Of a stretch of DNA of 64,000 nucleotides, positions 55,938 to 64,000 are shown piece after piece. This stretch comes from Thermophagus xiamenensis (GTDB lineage Bacteria; Bacteroidota; Bacteroidia; Bacteroidales; Marinilabiliaceae): positions 124,001 to 188,000 of the forward strand of contig NZ_FONA01000001.1 of the NCBI RefSeq assembly GCF_900112795.1. The letters run 5' to 3'. The translations under genes were made by a program, and so were the position numbers. Positions within the stretch are counted from its first letter, which is position 1; every line of letters begins with the position of its first letter. A model generated the notes under the pieces. The model was not told where the DNA came from. It saw nothing but the letters and a program-made list of their open reading frames with translations, and searched no databases.

Positions 55938-58900
55938 TCAAGTTCCCAACTTTTGTAGTTTCTGATGCAACTTCCGTAACCGGAATGTTTCGAAATAGCG
56001 AATTATCTTTCTCAACAGATCAAAATACAAGGTTACGTAAAGAAGTGCTGCTCCAAGCCAGATAATTATCAAATTAAAGACAGGGGTAGATATAGTCACT
56101 CCAGCAAACACCTTTTCGGGCGCAAAGAAATGAGATCGGCCCCACTTACCTGTCGGCTTCTTATACCCGGGATCTTTCTTCCGGATAAATTTATTGTCTG
56201 AATATACAAACTGGTCTACACTATTTTTATTCAATACCATTTCGTACAAAGCTTCATTGTGATATTTCTCTTTAAAGGCGGCAACAGCTTCAGTCGACCC
56301 CTTTTCTTCAATTAAAGCTTCCATTTTCTTATCCCTGCGCTTTTTCCAATACTGATATTCACTGTTAAAAAATTGTCGGGCATGCGACAACAGGCTATCC
56401 ACCATGGTATAATAACGCTCCTCACCTGTCACTTTTCCCAAATTAATAAATCTTACAGGGAAAAGATCCGGATACTCATCACTCAATTGTACCAGTGCAT
56501 CCCGTAACCGATTGTCAAAATACTTTTTTTGAGTAGTATCACCATGTGCGGCAGACCATCGTGCCGACTCCAAATAATTCATTAGTTCAGGAATAAATGT
56601 AGAGCCGTAATACGAGGCATTGCTCATGGCTTGCTCCTCTTCAAAAAAGATGGCATCAAAATCATTATTCTTAAACTGCTCAATCACCAAAGCTTCATAC
56701 GACCAGCGCGAAACCATTGCGTCACCAATACGCGGAACATATTCTTCCGAAGTTATGGATTTATGCAACTTATCAAAACTCACCACAGCTCCGCTAAAAA
56801 GCAAATGAGGGACCAATATAAGCGGAATTAAAACATAAATGGCAACCACCGAATTGAGTCCACTGCTAATATTGAGTCCAAGCATATTGGCAAAGCACGC
56901 TGTCGAAAACAATATTATCCAGTAACTCCAGGTCATCCCTTTTATTTCCAGAATACTGTTTCCTATCAACACAAACATCAGACTTTGTATGGCTGAAATT
57001 GTAAAAAGTATCAACACCTTACTATTCAAAAAACTAAAACGGCTTAAGTTCAGAAATGATTCCCGCTGAAGCAGCTTCCGGTCTTTTATGATCTCCTCGG
57101 CACTCACGTTTAAACCCACAAATAAGGATACCACTACACACATGAAAAGATAGGCCGGGATATTAACATTTTCGGAAAAAACATAGCCATATGGATTATC
57201 CGGCGTTCCTGCCAGATACTTGATAAAAAAGCCCAATATTAAAGCCAGCAATGGCGACTCAAGTATATTTATCAACATATATTGCTTATCCTTTAACTTG
57301 GACAAGCCGTCACGTAAAGTATAGATCCAAAACTGCTTGCGGCGATTAGGAATATTATACAGATTTTCCGGAAGCGGCTCTTTACGGTCAATTTTTCGCT
57401 TTACCTTCCACTGAAATTTACTTTCAAAATTCTCCAGATAATGTCGATACCATTCTTCAGGCTTCACCTTCCGTTGCCGAATCAGCTTACCATAGGGGTT
57501 TACCATCCTCGCCTCAACAATCCGCAACACCTGCTCGGTTTTCACATTTCCACATACATAACACTCACGTTCTTCCGGATTCACGTAGTTGGCCATCTTC
57601 TTAAAATAAACGATGGCATCCATCGGGTTACCATTATAGATGATATAGCCTCCTTTATCTATGATAAGCAGTTTATCCAACATTTTGTAAAGGTCCGACG
57701 AGGGCTGATGGATATTAATGATGACCAGTTTTCCTTTCAGCACTTGTCGTTTAAGCAAAGACATCACCTTTTCCGAATCCATGGACGAAAGCCCGGATGT
57801 GGGTTCATCCACAAACAGAACGGAAGGTTCACGTATCAATTCCAGTGCAATATTCAGTCGCTTACGTTGCCCTCCGCTCAATATCTTATTCAGAGGGTTA
57901 CCTACTACAAGGTCACGCGCTTCTACCAAATCAAAATCCTGAAGGGCGTTGTCTACTCGTCTGACTATCTCCTCATGACTCTGATTGCTGAAACACAACC
58001 GCGCATTAAAATACAGATTCTCAAAAACCGTCAACTCCTCTTTCAACAAGTCATCCTGCGGCACATATCCTATCACCCCCTCAAGCATCTCTTTATCGTG
58101 ATGCAAATCATATCCGTTAATGGTAATCTTTCCGCTACTTAACCGATAATTACCATTCAAGACATTGAGCAAGGTAGATTTTCCCGTTCCGCTACCGCCC
58201 AGAATGCCCACCAGCTGTCCCGACCTACCGGTAAAGCTAAAACGGTGAATACCTATATGATTGTTATTAAATTTATACGAAACATCTACCGCACGGTAAA
58301 TTATTCGTCCTTTTTCGATTCGATGAATAAACTTTTCGGCGATTCGGCCATAATATACGGGCGCCATGCGGGATGTCTTGATAACGGCACCCACTGCCAG
58401 CGCATAGGGGCGATTTTGCTCCACCTTATGCCCGTTCAGATACAAGTTCCGGGAACCTGAATACCGGAAGATGAAGGTCTTGGTACTACGCACCCGCAAC
58501 ACCCAAACCACAACCTGTTGACGCGGATTATAAATATGCTTGATGCGGCCATCGGACGGCGCTTTATCGCCACTAATCAACAACAATGAGCTCTTATCGC
58601 TGACAAGCTCAGGGGACTCAAGAATAAAGGTTTTAAGGTTATCGTAGTCCTGAGAATCTATTTTCAGGTTTTCGGCCAAAATATCAACAAAATAGTGCTC
58701 TTCATCACTTATGGTATCCTCCTTCCTCAAAAAATCAAGCAACTGAACAAAAAGAATAATCTTGGGCTCTTGTTCCAACTCCTGATTAATCTGATTACAA
58801 ATATTCAGAATACGTTCGCGGTTATCGGACGACTGCTTCTCAATTAACTCATGGTCATTACTATACACATGCGCGTGATACCGATTGAGGAATTCTTCAA

Positions 58901-59075
58901 ACTTTGCCAAATACTTTTGAACATACTCACTATTGAAATGACGGGCTAAAAAGTCTTCCACCAAAAAACGTGCTCGTCCTGTTTTGCTCTCCTTCTTTAA
59001 ATCGGTAAGCAGGGCGAACAGTTTCATTAACGATTCCAGAAGTGCTTCGCTCATTGTTTGTTCCATGACTGGCAC
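55938..59075 (-). CDS. TerB-like / FHA-like / ABCG-type transporter fusion
   Basis: A 1045-residue protein. Residues 1-155 are helical and TerB-like (LMKLFALLTDLKKESKTGRA; EHYFVDILAENLKIDSQDYD). About 165-250 looks like a divergent FHA or similar beta-domain (FIFRYSGSRNLYLNGHKVEQ). The ABC ATPase is about 265-490: Walker A GGSGTGKST (293-301), signature LSGGQRKRLNIALE and Walker B SVLFVDEPTSGLSS. A four-Cys-like CYVCG follows. From about 575 there is an ABC2-type membrane part with about six helices and a large extracytoplasmic insert (about 780-960). The ATPase-first order is that of ABCG (White/EPD) half-transporters. The N-terminal domains suggest coupling to phosphorylation or stress signals. 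The substrate is unknown. Confidence 0.86.
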   Translation of the reverse strand: MPVMEQTMSEALLESLMKLFALLTDLKKESKTGRARFLVEDFLARHFNSEYVQKYLAKFEEFLNRYHAHVYSNDHELIEKQSSDNRERILNICNQINQELEQEPKIILFVQLLDFLRKEDTISDEEHYFVDILAENLKIDSQDYDNLKTFILESPELVSDKSSLLLISGDKAPSDGRIKHIYNPRQQVVVWVLRVRSTKTFIFRYSGSRNLYLNGHKVEQNRPYALAVGAVIKTSRMAPVYYGRIAEKFIHRIEKGRIIYRAVDVSYKFNNNHIGIHRFSFTGRSGQLVGILGGSGTGKSTLLNVLNGNYRLSSGKITINGYDLHHDKEMLEGVIGYVPQDDLLKEELTVFENLYFNARLCFSNQSHEEIVRRVDNALQDFDLVEARDLVVGNPLNKILSGGQRKRLNIALELIREPSVLFVDEPTSGLSSMDSEKVMSLLKRQVLKGKLVIINIHQPSSDLYKMLDKLLIIDKGGYIIYNGNPMDAIVYFKKMANYVNPEERECYVCGNVKTEQVLRIVEARMVNPYGKLIRQRKVKPEEWYRHYLENFESKFQWKVKRKIDRKEPLPENLYNIPNRRKQFWIYTLRDGLSKLKDKQYMLINILESPLLALILGFFIKYLAGTPDNPYGYVFSENVNIPAYLFMCVVVSLFVGLNVSAEEIIKDRKLLQRESFLNLSRFSFLNSKVLILFTISAIQSLMFVLIGNSILEIKGMTWSYWIILFSTACFANMLGLNISSGLNSVVAIYVLIPLILVPHLLFSGAVVSFDKLHKSITSEEYVPRIGDAMVSRWSYEALVIEQFKNNDFDAIFFEEEQAMSNASYYGSTFIPELMNYLESARWSAAHGDTTQKKYFDNRLRDALVQLSDEYPDLFPVRFINLGKVTGEERYYTMVDSLLSHARQFFNSEYQYWKKRRDKKMEALIEEKGSTEAVAAFKEKYHNEALYEMVLNKNSVDQFVYSDNKFIRKKDPGYKKPTGKWGRSHFFAPEKVFAGVTISTPVFNLIIIWLGAALLYVTLYFDLLRKIIRYFETFRLRKLHQKLQKLGT

Positions 59076-59223
59076 GTTTTTTTAGTGTTAATAATTTCTT
59101 TATTGTGAAGATATAAAAAAAATCACCCCGTTGTAACTTTTCCGAATTTGCGCGGTTAAGCTTCAAAATTTTTACTCTGACCTATAACACTTTTTTTGAC
59201 GCGAATTGGACTGCTTTAACCTA

Positions 59224-59264
59224 AAAAAAAGGCTGTCTCATATATGTAAAGACAGCCTTTCAAA
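59224..59264 (-). terminator. Terminator of the lipoprotein gene
   Basis: GGCTGTCT and AGACAGCC pair across an 11-base loop; on the minus strand the stem is followed by TTTTTTTTAG. It lies just downstream of the gene at 59291-60133. Confidence 0.88.
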
Positions 59265-59290
59265 CAATGTTATATTCACTTAAACCTTAA

Positions 59291-60133
59291 TTATTCCACA
59301 AAAGCAGCTCTGATTTTTTGCGTCTCTTTTATGATAATGTTCATCTGCTCTTCCGAGATGGCATTTTCTTCAACCATATTATATACATTTGCCAAAGGCT
59401 GCAATTGGTGCATTACTTCCCGCACCGATTCATCATCTTCATGCTTTTTCATTAACTCCAGAAGCTTATTGAGTGAAGCCTTCTGTTTCATCACAATTTT
59501 TACCATTTCCTTATTCTGATAAGTGTTTTCGGAAATATTGGTGGTAATATAGAGTGCTTCGACCCAGCTTCCGGCCAGAACCAACATACTGACGGCACCA
59601 CGACCATTGGCATTTAAATATTCATACGTATCATAAAATGTGTTGGTTATTATCTTTACCAATGCATCTTTATCATCCTGGTTTTGTTCAATCTGTTCAA
59701 TAATATCCGAAGGTAAAGCCCCTGAAATATTCAAAGCATCAATCAACTTTTTGGATACCTCCATGTAATCCATGGTTTGCTGCTTTTGATTATAAGTGCT
59801 GGCATAACTCAAATCGGCACCATAAACACCCAGATTAATGGCTTGTTTTTTCTCTGTCAGATATTTGTCAACATTGTCGGTTGAATTAGACAAGGTTAAA
59901 ATATAAGCGGCACCGATACGGTTTAACATTTCGGTCACTTCGAACGAAGTAGGCAACGGATAAACAAACTCTTTCACATCCTTTTCAACCTCTTCTTTTT
60001 CTATTCTGGGTTTGGTACTTGTCTGTTGTTCCCGGGCACTCTGCTCTTTTTTCTTACCTGACTGACAGGCAGGTAAAACCATAAGCACTGACATAAGCAT
60101 TACTATCAGTGTGCGTTTTTGTAGAATTCTCAT
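59291..60133 (-). CDS. Lipoprotein of unknown function
   Basis: A 280-residue lipoprotein with signal peptide KRTLIVMLMSVLMVLPAC (lipobox LPAC, Cys23) followed by a Lys/Glu-rich linker. The rest is mostly helical: FVYPLPTSFEVTEMLNRIGA, NLGVYGADLSYASTYNQKQQ and LNISGALPSDIIEQIEQNQD, then helical repeats up to the C-terminus. I do not recognise a named domain, but similar helical lipoproteins are widespread in Bacteroidota. It is probably anchored to the outer membrane, facing the periplasm. A strong terminator follows, and the tandem palindrome array lies upstream. Confidence 0.8.
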   Translation of the reverse strand: MRILQKRTLIVMLMSVLMVLPACQSGKKKEQSAREQQTSTKPRIEKEEVEKDVKEFVYPLPTSFEVTEMLNRIGAAYILTLSNSTDNVDKYLTEKKQAINLGVYGADLSYASTYNQKQQTMDYMEVSKKLIDALNISGALPSDIIEQIEQNQDDKDALVKIITNTFYDTYEYLNANGRGAVSMLVLAGSWVEALYITTNISENTYQNKEMVKIVMKQKASLNKLLELMKKHEDDESVREVMHQLQPLANVYNMVEENAISEEQMNIIIKETQKIRAAFVE

Positions 60134-60344
60134 AGGTAATTTGTTTATTTTTTTGTTTCTACAAATATAATTTATTAATAGAAAATATTAAGCGATAAAC
60201 CAAGCAATTTACAACCGGCATAAACAATTAAAAAAAAAATTAAGTTAACACCCCAATTCATCCGACACCTTAGCACATTTTCGTAAAACGATTAATATTT
60301 TTCTGATATAAGTCGACCGCTTCTCTGAAACGACACCCCAATTC
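60134..60344. other. AT-rich leader region of the lipoprotein gene
   Basis: No gene. Between the lipoprotein start and the tandem array at 60345; it must hold the lipoprotein promoter on the minus strand. Confidence 0.4.
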
Positions 60345-60500
60345 AGGGGAATCGCTTTCCCATTACCGGGGGAAACACTTTCCCATTACCGAGGGAAACG
60401 CTTTCCCTTTACCGGGGGAAACGCTTTCCCTTTACCGGGGGAATCGCTTTCCCTTTACCGGGGGAAACACTTTCCCTTTACCGGGGGAATCGCTTTCCCC
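60345..60500. repeat. Tandem array: seven units of 23 bp, each a small palindrome
   Basis: Seven head-to-tail units of the form GGGGGAAACGCTTTCCCTTT plus ACC, at 60345, 60368, 60391, 60414, 60437, 60460 and 60483. Every unit has the inverted repeat GGGAAA...TTTCCC with a variable centre (AACGC, ATCGC or AACAC), so each can form a small hairpin. The period of 23 is not a multiple of three, which rules out a coding repeat. Outside the array I see no coding sequence up to 60790. Function unknown. Confidence 0.85.
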
Positions 60501-60734
60501 CAAAAACAGTTTTATCAAACATACCCTAAATCGAATACAATTTGCATGAAATAAATTTGATATTTAATCTCAGCCTCCTCAATACAGGAAATTAACAGGA
60601 CATGAACACCCGTTATTAAGGGCACTCATTTTAACGGAGACCATAAAACAGGAAATATCATCTTTAAACCCTATCGTTGTTACTTTTTGTCATATTCCGG
60701 TTTCCGGAAACTATAAAAGGCCCAACAAAAACCA

Positions 60735-60768
60735 ACGGGATTGTCAAAAAAGAGATGACAATCCCGTC
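60735..60768 (-). terminator. Terminator of the HU-like/DUF4469 gene
   Basis: ACGGGATTGTC and GACAATCCCGT pair perfectly across an 11-base loop; on the minus strand the stem is followed by TGGTTTTTG. It lies about 23 bp after the stop codon at 60791. Confidence 0.85.
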
Positions 60769-60790
60769 GAAGAAAAAAGCAGAGGATACT

Positions 60791-61522
60791 TTAACCAACC
60801 ACATTAAGCAGATGGTCCAAAATGGCAGTACGCGGTTCTTTTAATATTACATTTTTTCCATATTGCGTTACCACCTGTAGCCGATAACTTCCGGCAGCCA
60901 AAGCAGGGGTCAGAATAATAATCTCGGAAGGTTTGTTTTCAACGATATCAGAGGGATCAACCTTTATTACCTCTCCCGTAGAATCATTGATAAAACTAAC
61001 CCCCACCCGGTCATCGTCTCCGGCCAGCTTAATTCTGGAACCTCGAATTCTCAAATTACGATTGGGGGTAATAATATCATTCACCGAACCGGTTTTAACA
61101 TCTTCCACTTCCAGGATTTTAGCCTCAGTGTCACCTAATCCAAGAATTTCTACCTGGATATTGGAAAGCTCCTGACGAAGCAATGACCCCTGGTTAAACT
61201 GAATGTAAAGAGCATGCTTATCGGGATTAAAAGTCTCGTTAGGGCTGTTAAATACTCCCCTTATAGCAACCTCGGAAGTAAAATAACCGGTATTAACAGA
61301 GAAACCATCACAGAGCCTGTAGGCCATCTCCTTAAAGAATAATCCTACATCATGTTCCATTCGTTCGGCGGTGGTGTCAGCACCTCCGCGTGTCACTGCT
61401 GAAACACACACATCTCTTGTGCTCAGCGTTCGTTCCGAATCTACCCGGGCTACAAAATCATTTGGGTCATCGGTTAATGGATTTTCATACAATCGTGCTT
61501 TAATACTATGTAACGCACTCAT
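60791..61522 (-). CDS. HU/IHF-like DNA-binding domain plus DUF4469 protein
   Basis: A 243-residue cytoplasmic protein of a Bacteroidota-specific family. The N-terminal 120 residues (IKARLYENPLTDDPNDFVAR, STRDVCVSAVTRGGADTTAE, FFKEMAYRLCDGFSVNTGYF) match the HU-related domain of this family. The C-terminal half (about 135-235), with ITPNRNLRIRGSRIKLAGDD, SEIIILTPALAAGSYRLQVV and TQYGKNV, is the DUF4469 beta-sandwich. Related proteins are abundant in Bacteroides, where DNA binding is proposed; the target is unknown. Monocistronic with its own terminator. Confidence 0.85.
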   Translation of the reverse strand: MSALHSIKARLYENPLTDDPNDFVARVDSERTLSTRDVCVSAVTRGGADTTAERMEHDVGLFFKEMAYRLCDGFSVNTGYFTSEVAIRGVFNSPNETFNPDKHALYIQFNQGSLLRQELSNIQVEILGLGDTEAKILEVEDVKTGSVNDIITPNRNLRIRGSRIKLAGDDDRVGVSFINDSTGEVIKVDPSDIVENKPSEIIILTPALAAGSYRLQVVTQYGKNVILKEPRTAILDHLLNVVG

Positions 61523-61611
61523 ATGGAAACAGTTTTAGGGTTAAACTCATCCCAAATTTAACACATCTACCATAAAAATACAACACTATTTAACACAAAA
61601 AAAATCGAATT

Positions 61612-63333
61612 TTATTGCTCGCTTTTCCATTTAATATCCAGCACCATTAACTGCAAAGAAAGAGGATGATTATTCATACATTCTTCAATGGTATAGCAGA
61701 TATCAAACGGTTGAGAGGATTTGATACGGTTTAACAGATGACCCTTGCCGAAGGCTATACCCCTAATGATTTTAGGGGAATCGCTTTCAATGAGTTCCAG
61801 CATCAGATGTTCTCTGTGGCGTCCTACTACCTTACTGGTACCAAAGTCGTAGACATTCCGGGTAACAAAAACGGGTTTAGGATTTCCCGGGCCGAAAGGA
61901 TGGCAACGTTTCAAATTATCAAAAAATACTTGCGTAATATCTTTCAGTCTGATTTCTACATCCACATCAATTTGCGGAACAAGCTGAGCAGGCTCAATGG
62001 TATGAGCCACCACTTCTTCAAAACGTTGTGCGAAAACTTCTACATTCTCGGGCTTAAGAGTCAATCCGGCCGCATAATCATGGCCGCCAAAATTTTCAAG
62101 CAAATCCTGACAAGCTTCTATGGCCTGATATACATTATAGCCATCGACCGAACGAGCAGACCCCACAATAAGCTTGTTTGTACGGGTTAAAATCACTGAA
62201 GGGCGGCAAAACAGCGAAGAAAGTCTCGAGGCTACAATTCCAATAACTCCCTGATGCCAGCAAGGCTGATAAAGCACAGTAGTCTTTCGGTGGGATAAAT
62301 TCTTATCAGTGGCTACTAAACGAATAGCTTCACGGGTAATGTTACGATCAAGGTCCTTTCGTGTTTCATTGCACCGGTTTATAGAACAACCGATATGGTA
62401 GGCTTCTTTTTCATCGTTACAAATCAGTAATTTCACCGCATTATTTCCCGATTCAATACGTCCTGCAGCGTTTAGTCGTGGCCCGATTTTAAAAACAATA
62501 TCATTGAGTTCAAGTTCTTTTCCATCAATACCAGCCACCTGAATAATACTTTTTAACCCGAGGCAAGGGTCTTGATTTAACTTTTTTAACCCTGCCACAG
62601 CCAATGTTCGGTTTTCGCCTGTAACCGGTACCACATCAGACGCGATACTAACCACTACAAGATCAATATAGCGCAGCAGCCTATCAAAAGCTACACCCTT
62701 ACGCATGGCAAAGGCTTGCATAAATTTAAACCCCACGCCGCAACCAGAAAGATTTTTATCCGGATAGTTACAGTCTTCCCTTTTGGGGTCGAGGCATGCC
62801 ACAGCTTCGGGAAGCTCAGCCCCCGGTGTATGATGATCGCAAATGATGAAATCAATACCCTTTTCACGGGCATAAGCTATTTTGTCTACTGCCTTTATTC
62901 CGCAATCCAGGGCTATCACCAATGAAATATTTTTTTCTTCAGCCAGGTCGATACTTTTTTGGGATATTCCATATCCCTCATCGCACCGGTCCGGAATATA
63001 ATAATCGATGTGGGGATGAAATTCTTTTAAAAACGAATACACCAATGCTACACTGGTAGTTCCATCAACATCGTAATCGCCATATATAAGGATGCTTTCG
63101 TTGCTTGATATGGCTTTGCTCAGACGATCAACAGCTACCGCCATATCCTTCATAAGAAAAGGATCATGTAATTGGGCAAGAGTAGGATAAAAAAAAGCGT
63201 GGGCTTCTTCTCGACTCGTAATACCACGAAGTGCCAATAATCGACCTATAATCGGCCCTATATCTTCAAAAGCGGATAGCTCCGCTTCTACATCAAAATG
63301 GGGTTCTTCCTTAATGCTCCATCGTTTTTCCAT
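61612..63333 (-). CDS. recJ: Single-stranded-DNA-specific exonuclease RecJ
   Basis: A 573-residue 5'-3' exonuclease on single-stranded DNA acting in recombination and base-excision/mismatch repair. DHH-family motifs: LIYGDYDVDGTTSVALVYSF (motif I, DxDGT), VIALDCGIK, FIICDHHTPG (DHH), GCGVGFKFMQA and the DHHA1-type region with CQDLLENFGGHDYAAGLTLK (GGHxxAAG). The usual length, intact. A possible promoter lies upstream at about 63334-63480, between it and lipB. Confidence 0.96.
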   Translation of the reverse strand: MEKRWSIKEEPHFDVEAELSAFEDIGPIIGRLLALRGITSREEAHAFFYPTLAQLHDPFLMKDMAVAVDRLSKAISSNESILIYGDYDVDGTTSVALVYSFLKEFHPHIDYYIPDRCDEGYGISQKSIDLAEEKNISLVIALDCGIKAVDKIAYAREKGIDFIICDHHTPGAELPEAVACLDPKREDCNYPDKNLSGCGVGFKFMQAFAMRKGVAFDRLLRYIDLVVVSIASDVVPVTGENRTLAVAGLKKLNQDPCLGLKSIIQVAGIDGKELELNDIVFKIGPRLNAAGRIESGNNAVKLLICNDEKEAYHIGCSINRCNETRKDLDRNITREAIRLVATDKNLSHRKTTVLYQPCWHQGVIGIVASRLSSLFCRPSVILTRTNKLIVGSARSVDGYNVYQAIEACQDLLENFGGHDYAAGLTLKPENVEVFAQRFEEVVAHTIEPAQLVPQIDVDVEIRLKDITQVFFDNLKRCHPFGPGNPKPVFVTRNVYDFGTSKVVGRHREHLMLELIESDSPKIIRGIAFGKGHLLNRIKSSQPFDICYTIEECMNNHPLSLQLMVLDIKWKSEQ

Positions 63334-63483
63334 TATATCTTCTCACTTCTGAGACCTTAATTTTTCCAAAAGATACCTGTTTTTAAATAAATTGGAACAT
63401 TTTGATAAAAAAAGTTATCAACACAACTCAAACGAACTTATGCTAACTTACTGATTACATGTATATAGAAAATCAACAAAGCA

Positions 63484-64000
63484 TTAAACGAAATTAAGCC
63501 CGAAAACCTTCTTAAGGTTGTCTTTCAAGACCTTTTTAACTTCATTCATATCCATTTTCGAACCTTTTTCTTTTTCCAGTGAAGTTACCCCTTTATCCAC
63601 AAAACCGCAGGGATTTATATATCCAAAATACTTAAGATCGGTATTAACATTAAGCGCAAAACCATGCATCGAGACAAAACGACTGGCTCTTACGCCAATA
63701 GCGCAAATCTTTCGGGCATTGGGACCATTCGTGTCAAGCCATACGCCTGTAGCACCATCCATACGCTCACTCTCTGTTCCGAAGGCTGAAAGCGTTTGAA
63801 TTATGGCCTCTTCCAGCAGGTGGATGTATTCTTTAACACCCAGTTTTAATTGTTCCAGGTCGAAAATAGGATAACCAACAATCTGCCCCGGACCATGATA
63901 AGTAATATCTCCACCACGGTTAATTTTGTAAAAAGAAGCATTAATCTGCTTTAAAAAATTTTCTTGTACCAACAAATTCCCGGGTTGGCCGTTTTTCCCC
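63484..64000 (-). CDS. lipB: Octanoyltransferase LipB, 5' end outside the window
   Basis: Transfers octanoyl from ACP to lipoyl domains of keto-acid dehydrogenases or GcvH, the first step of lipoate synthesis. Only the C-terminal about 172 residues are present. The frame stays open to the right edge, reading GKNGQPGNLLVQEN at the edge, the usual TLGK-type start of the central domain, so the start codon lies beyond 64000. Active-site parts: RGGDITYHGPGQIVGYPIFD, ICAIGVRASRFVSMHGFALN (conserved Lys before it) and YINPCGFVDKGVTSLEKEKG (catalytic Cys). Intact as far as seen. Confidence 0.94.
   Translation of the reverse strand, partial: GKNGQPGNLLVQENFLKQINASFYKINRGGDITYHGPGQIVGYPIFDLEQLKLGVKEYIHLLEEAIIQTLSAFGTESERMDGATGVWLDTNGPNARKICAIGVRASRFVSMHGFALNVNTDLKYFGYINPCGFVDKGVTSLEKEKGSKMDMNEVKKVLKDNLKKVFGLNFV

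Noticed and set aside
57441-58142. Long plus-strand frame (233 residues) inside the ABC-transporter gene
   Set aside because: Antisense shadow of the clear ABC ATPase domain.
60345-60500. CRISPR array or coding tandem repeat
   Set aside because: No spacers of unique sequence; the period of 23 bp breaks any reading frame.

Overview
The window looks like the chromosome of a Bacteroidota bacterium, most likely class Bacteroidia (a Marinilabiliales- or Bacteroidales-like lineage). Evidence: a PorP/SprF protein and a CHU_C-type C-terminus (type IX secretion and gliding families), a Reg_prop/Y_Y_Y/SpoIIE sensor, an HU-like DUF4469 protein, Bacteroidota-style TAnnTTTG promoter boxes, the rsfS-ftsH-LutC-cdsA-psd gene order, and moderately low GC. 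No rRNA, CRISPR array, prophage or complete transposon is visible.

Positions 1-5921 are accessory DNA. The left end holds a broken IS91-type transposase and tyrosine-recombinase remnant on the minus strand. It is followed by an integron-like gene-cassette array. The genes are AT-rich, all on the plus strand and mostly unknown; they include a GNAT acetyltransferase, a four-helix membrane protein, a 5'-nucleotidase and a frameshifted membrane/coiled-coil protein. They are separated by about 130-140 bp imperfect palindromes that end in CGTTA and begin in TAAC, as attC recombination sites do. No integron integrase is seen, so this is a cluster of cassettes without a recognised integrase (CALIN-like) or the tail of an integron lying further left.

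Positions 5922-7198 are non-coding and repeat-rich. They contain an 11-copy 21-bp tandem array of small palindromes and a duplicated copy of the leader of the following gene. Positions 7199-10294 encode a membrane glycosyltransferase and a methyltransferase-glycosyltransferase fusion. Next come coaD and a thioredoxin-fold exported protein, then a run of exported proteins (12763-21102) linked to type IX secretion or the cell envelope and ending in a giant two-component-propeller/PP2C phosphatase.

From about 21.1 kb the region is mostly housekeeping: phospholipid synthesis (psd, cdsA), FtsH, RsfS, BirA, PyrE, a Nudix hydrolase, Lon, bL31B, tRNA-His, prfB with its programmed +1 frameshift, fumC, the metH/metF methionine pair, recX, a KamA-like radical SAM enzyme, a cation-chloride-type transporter, a cold-shock protein, a TerB/FHA/ABCG-like transporter fusion, recJ and the 3' part of lipB, which runs off the right edge. 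A second tandem array of palindromic units (23 bp, seven copies) sits at 60345-60500. Several rho-independent terminators are clear. The least ordinary parts are the cassette array, the two palindromic tandem arrays, the tRNA-His with two mismatches in its acceptor stem, and an ADP-ribosylglycohydrolase homologue that has lost its C-terminal metal-binding aspartates.
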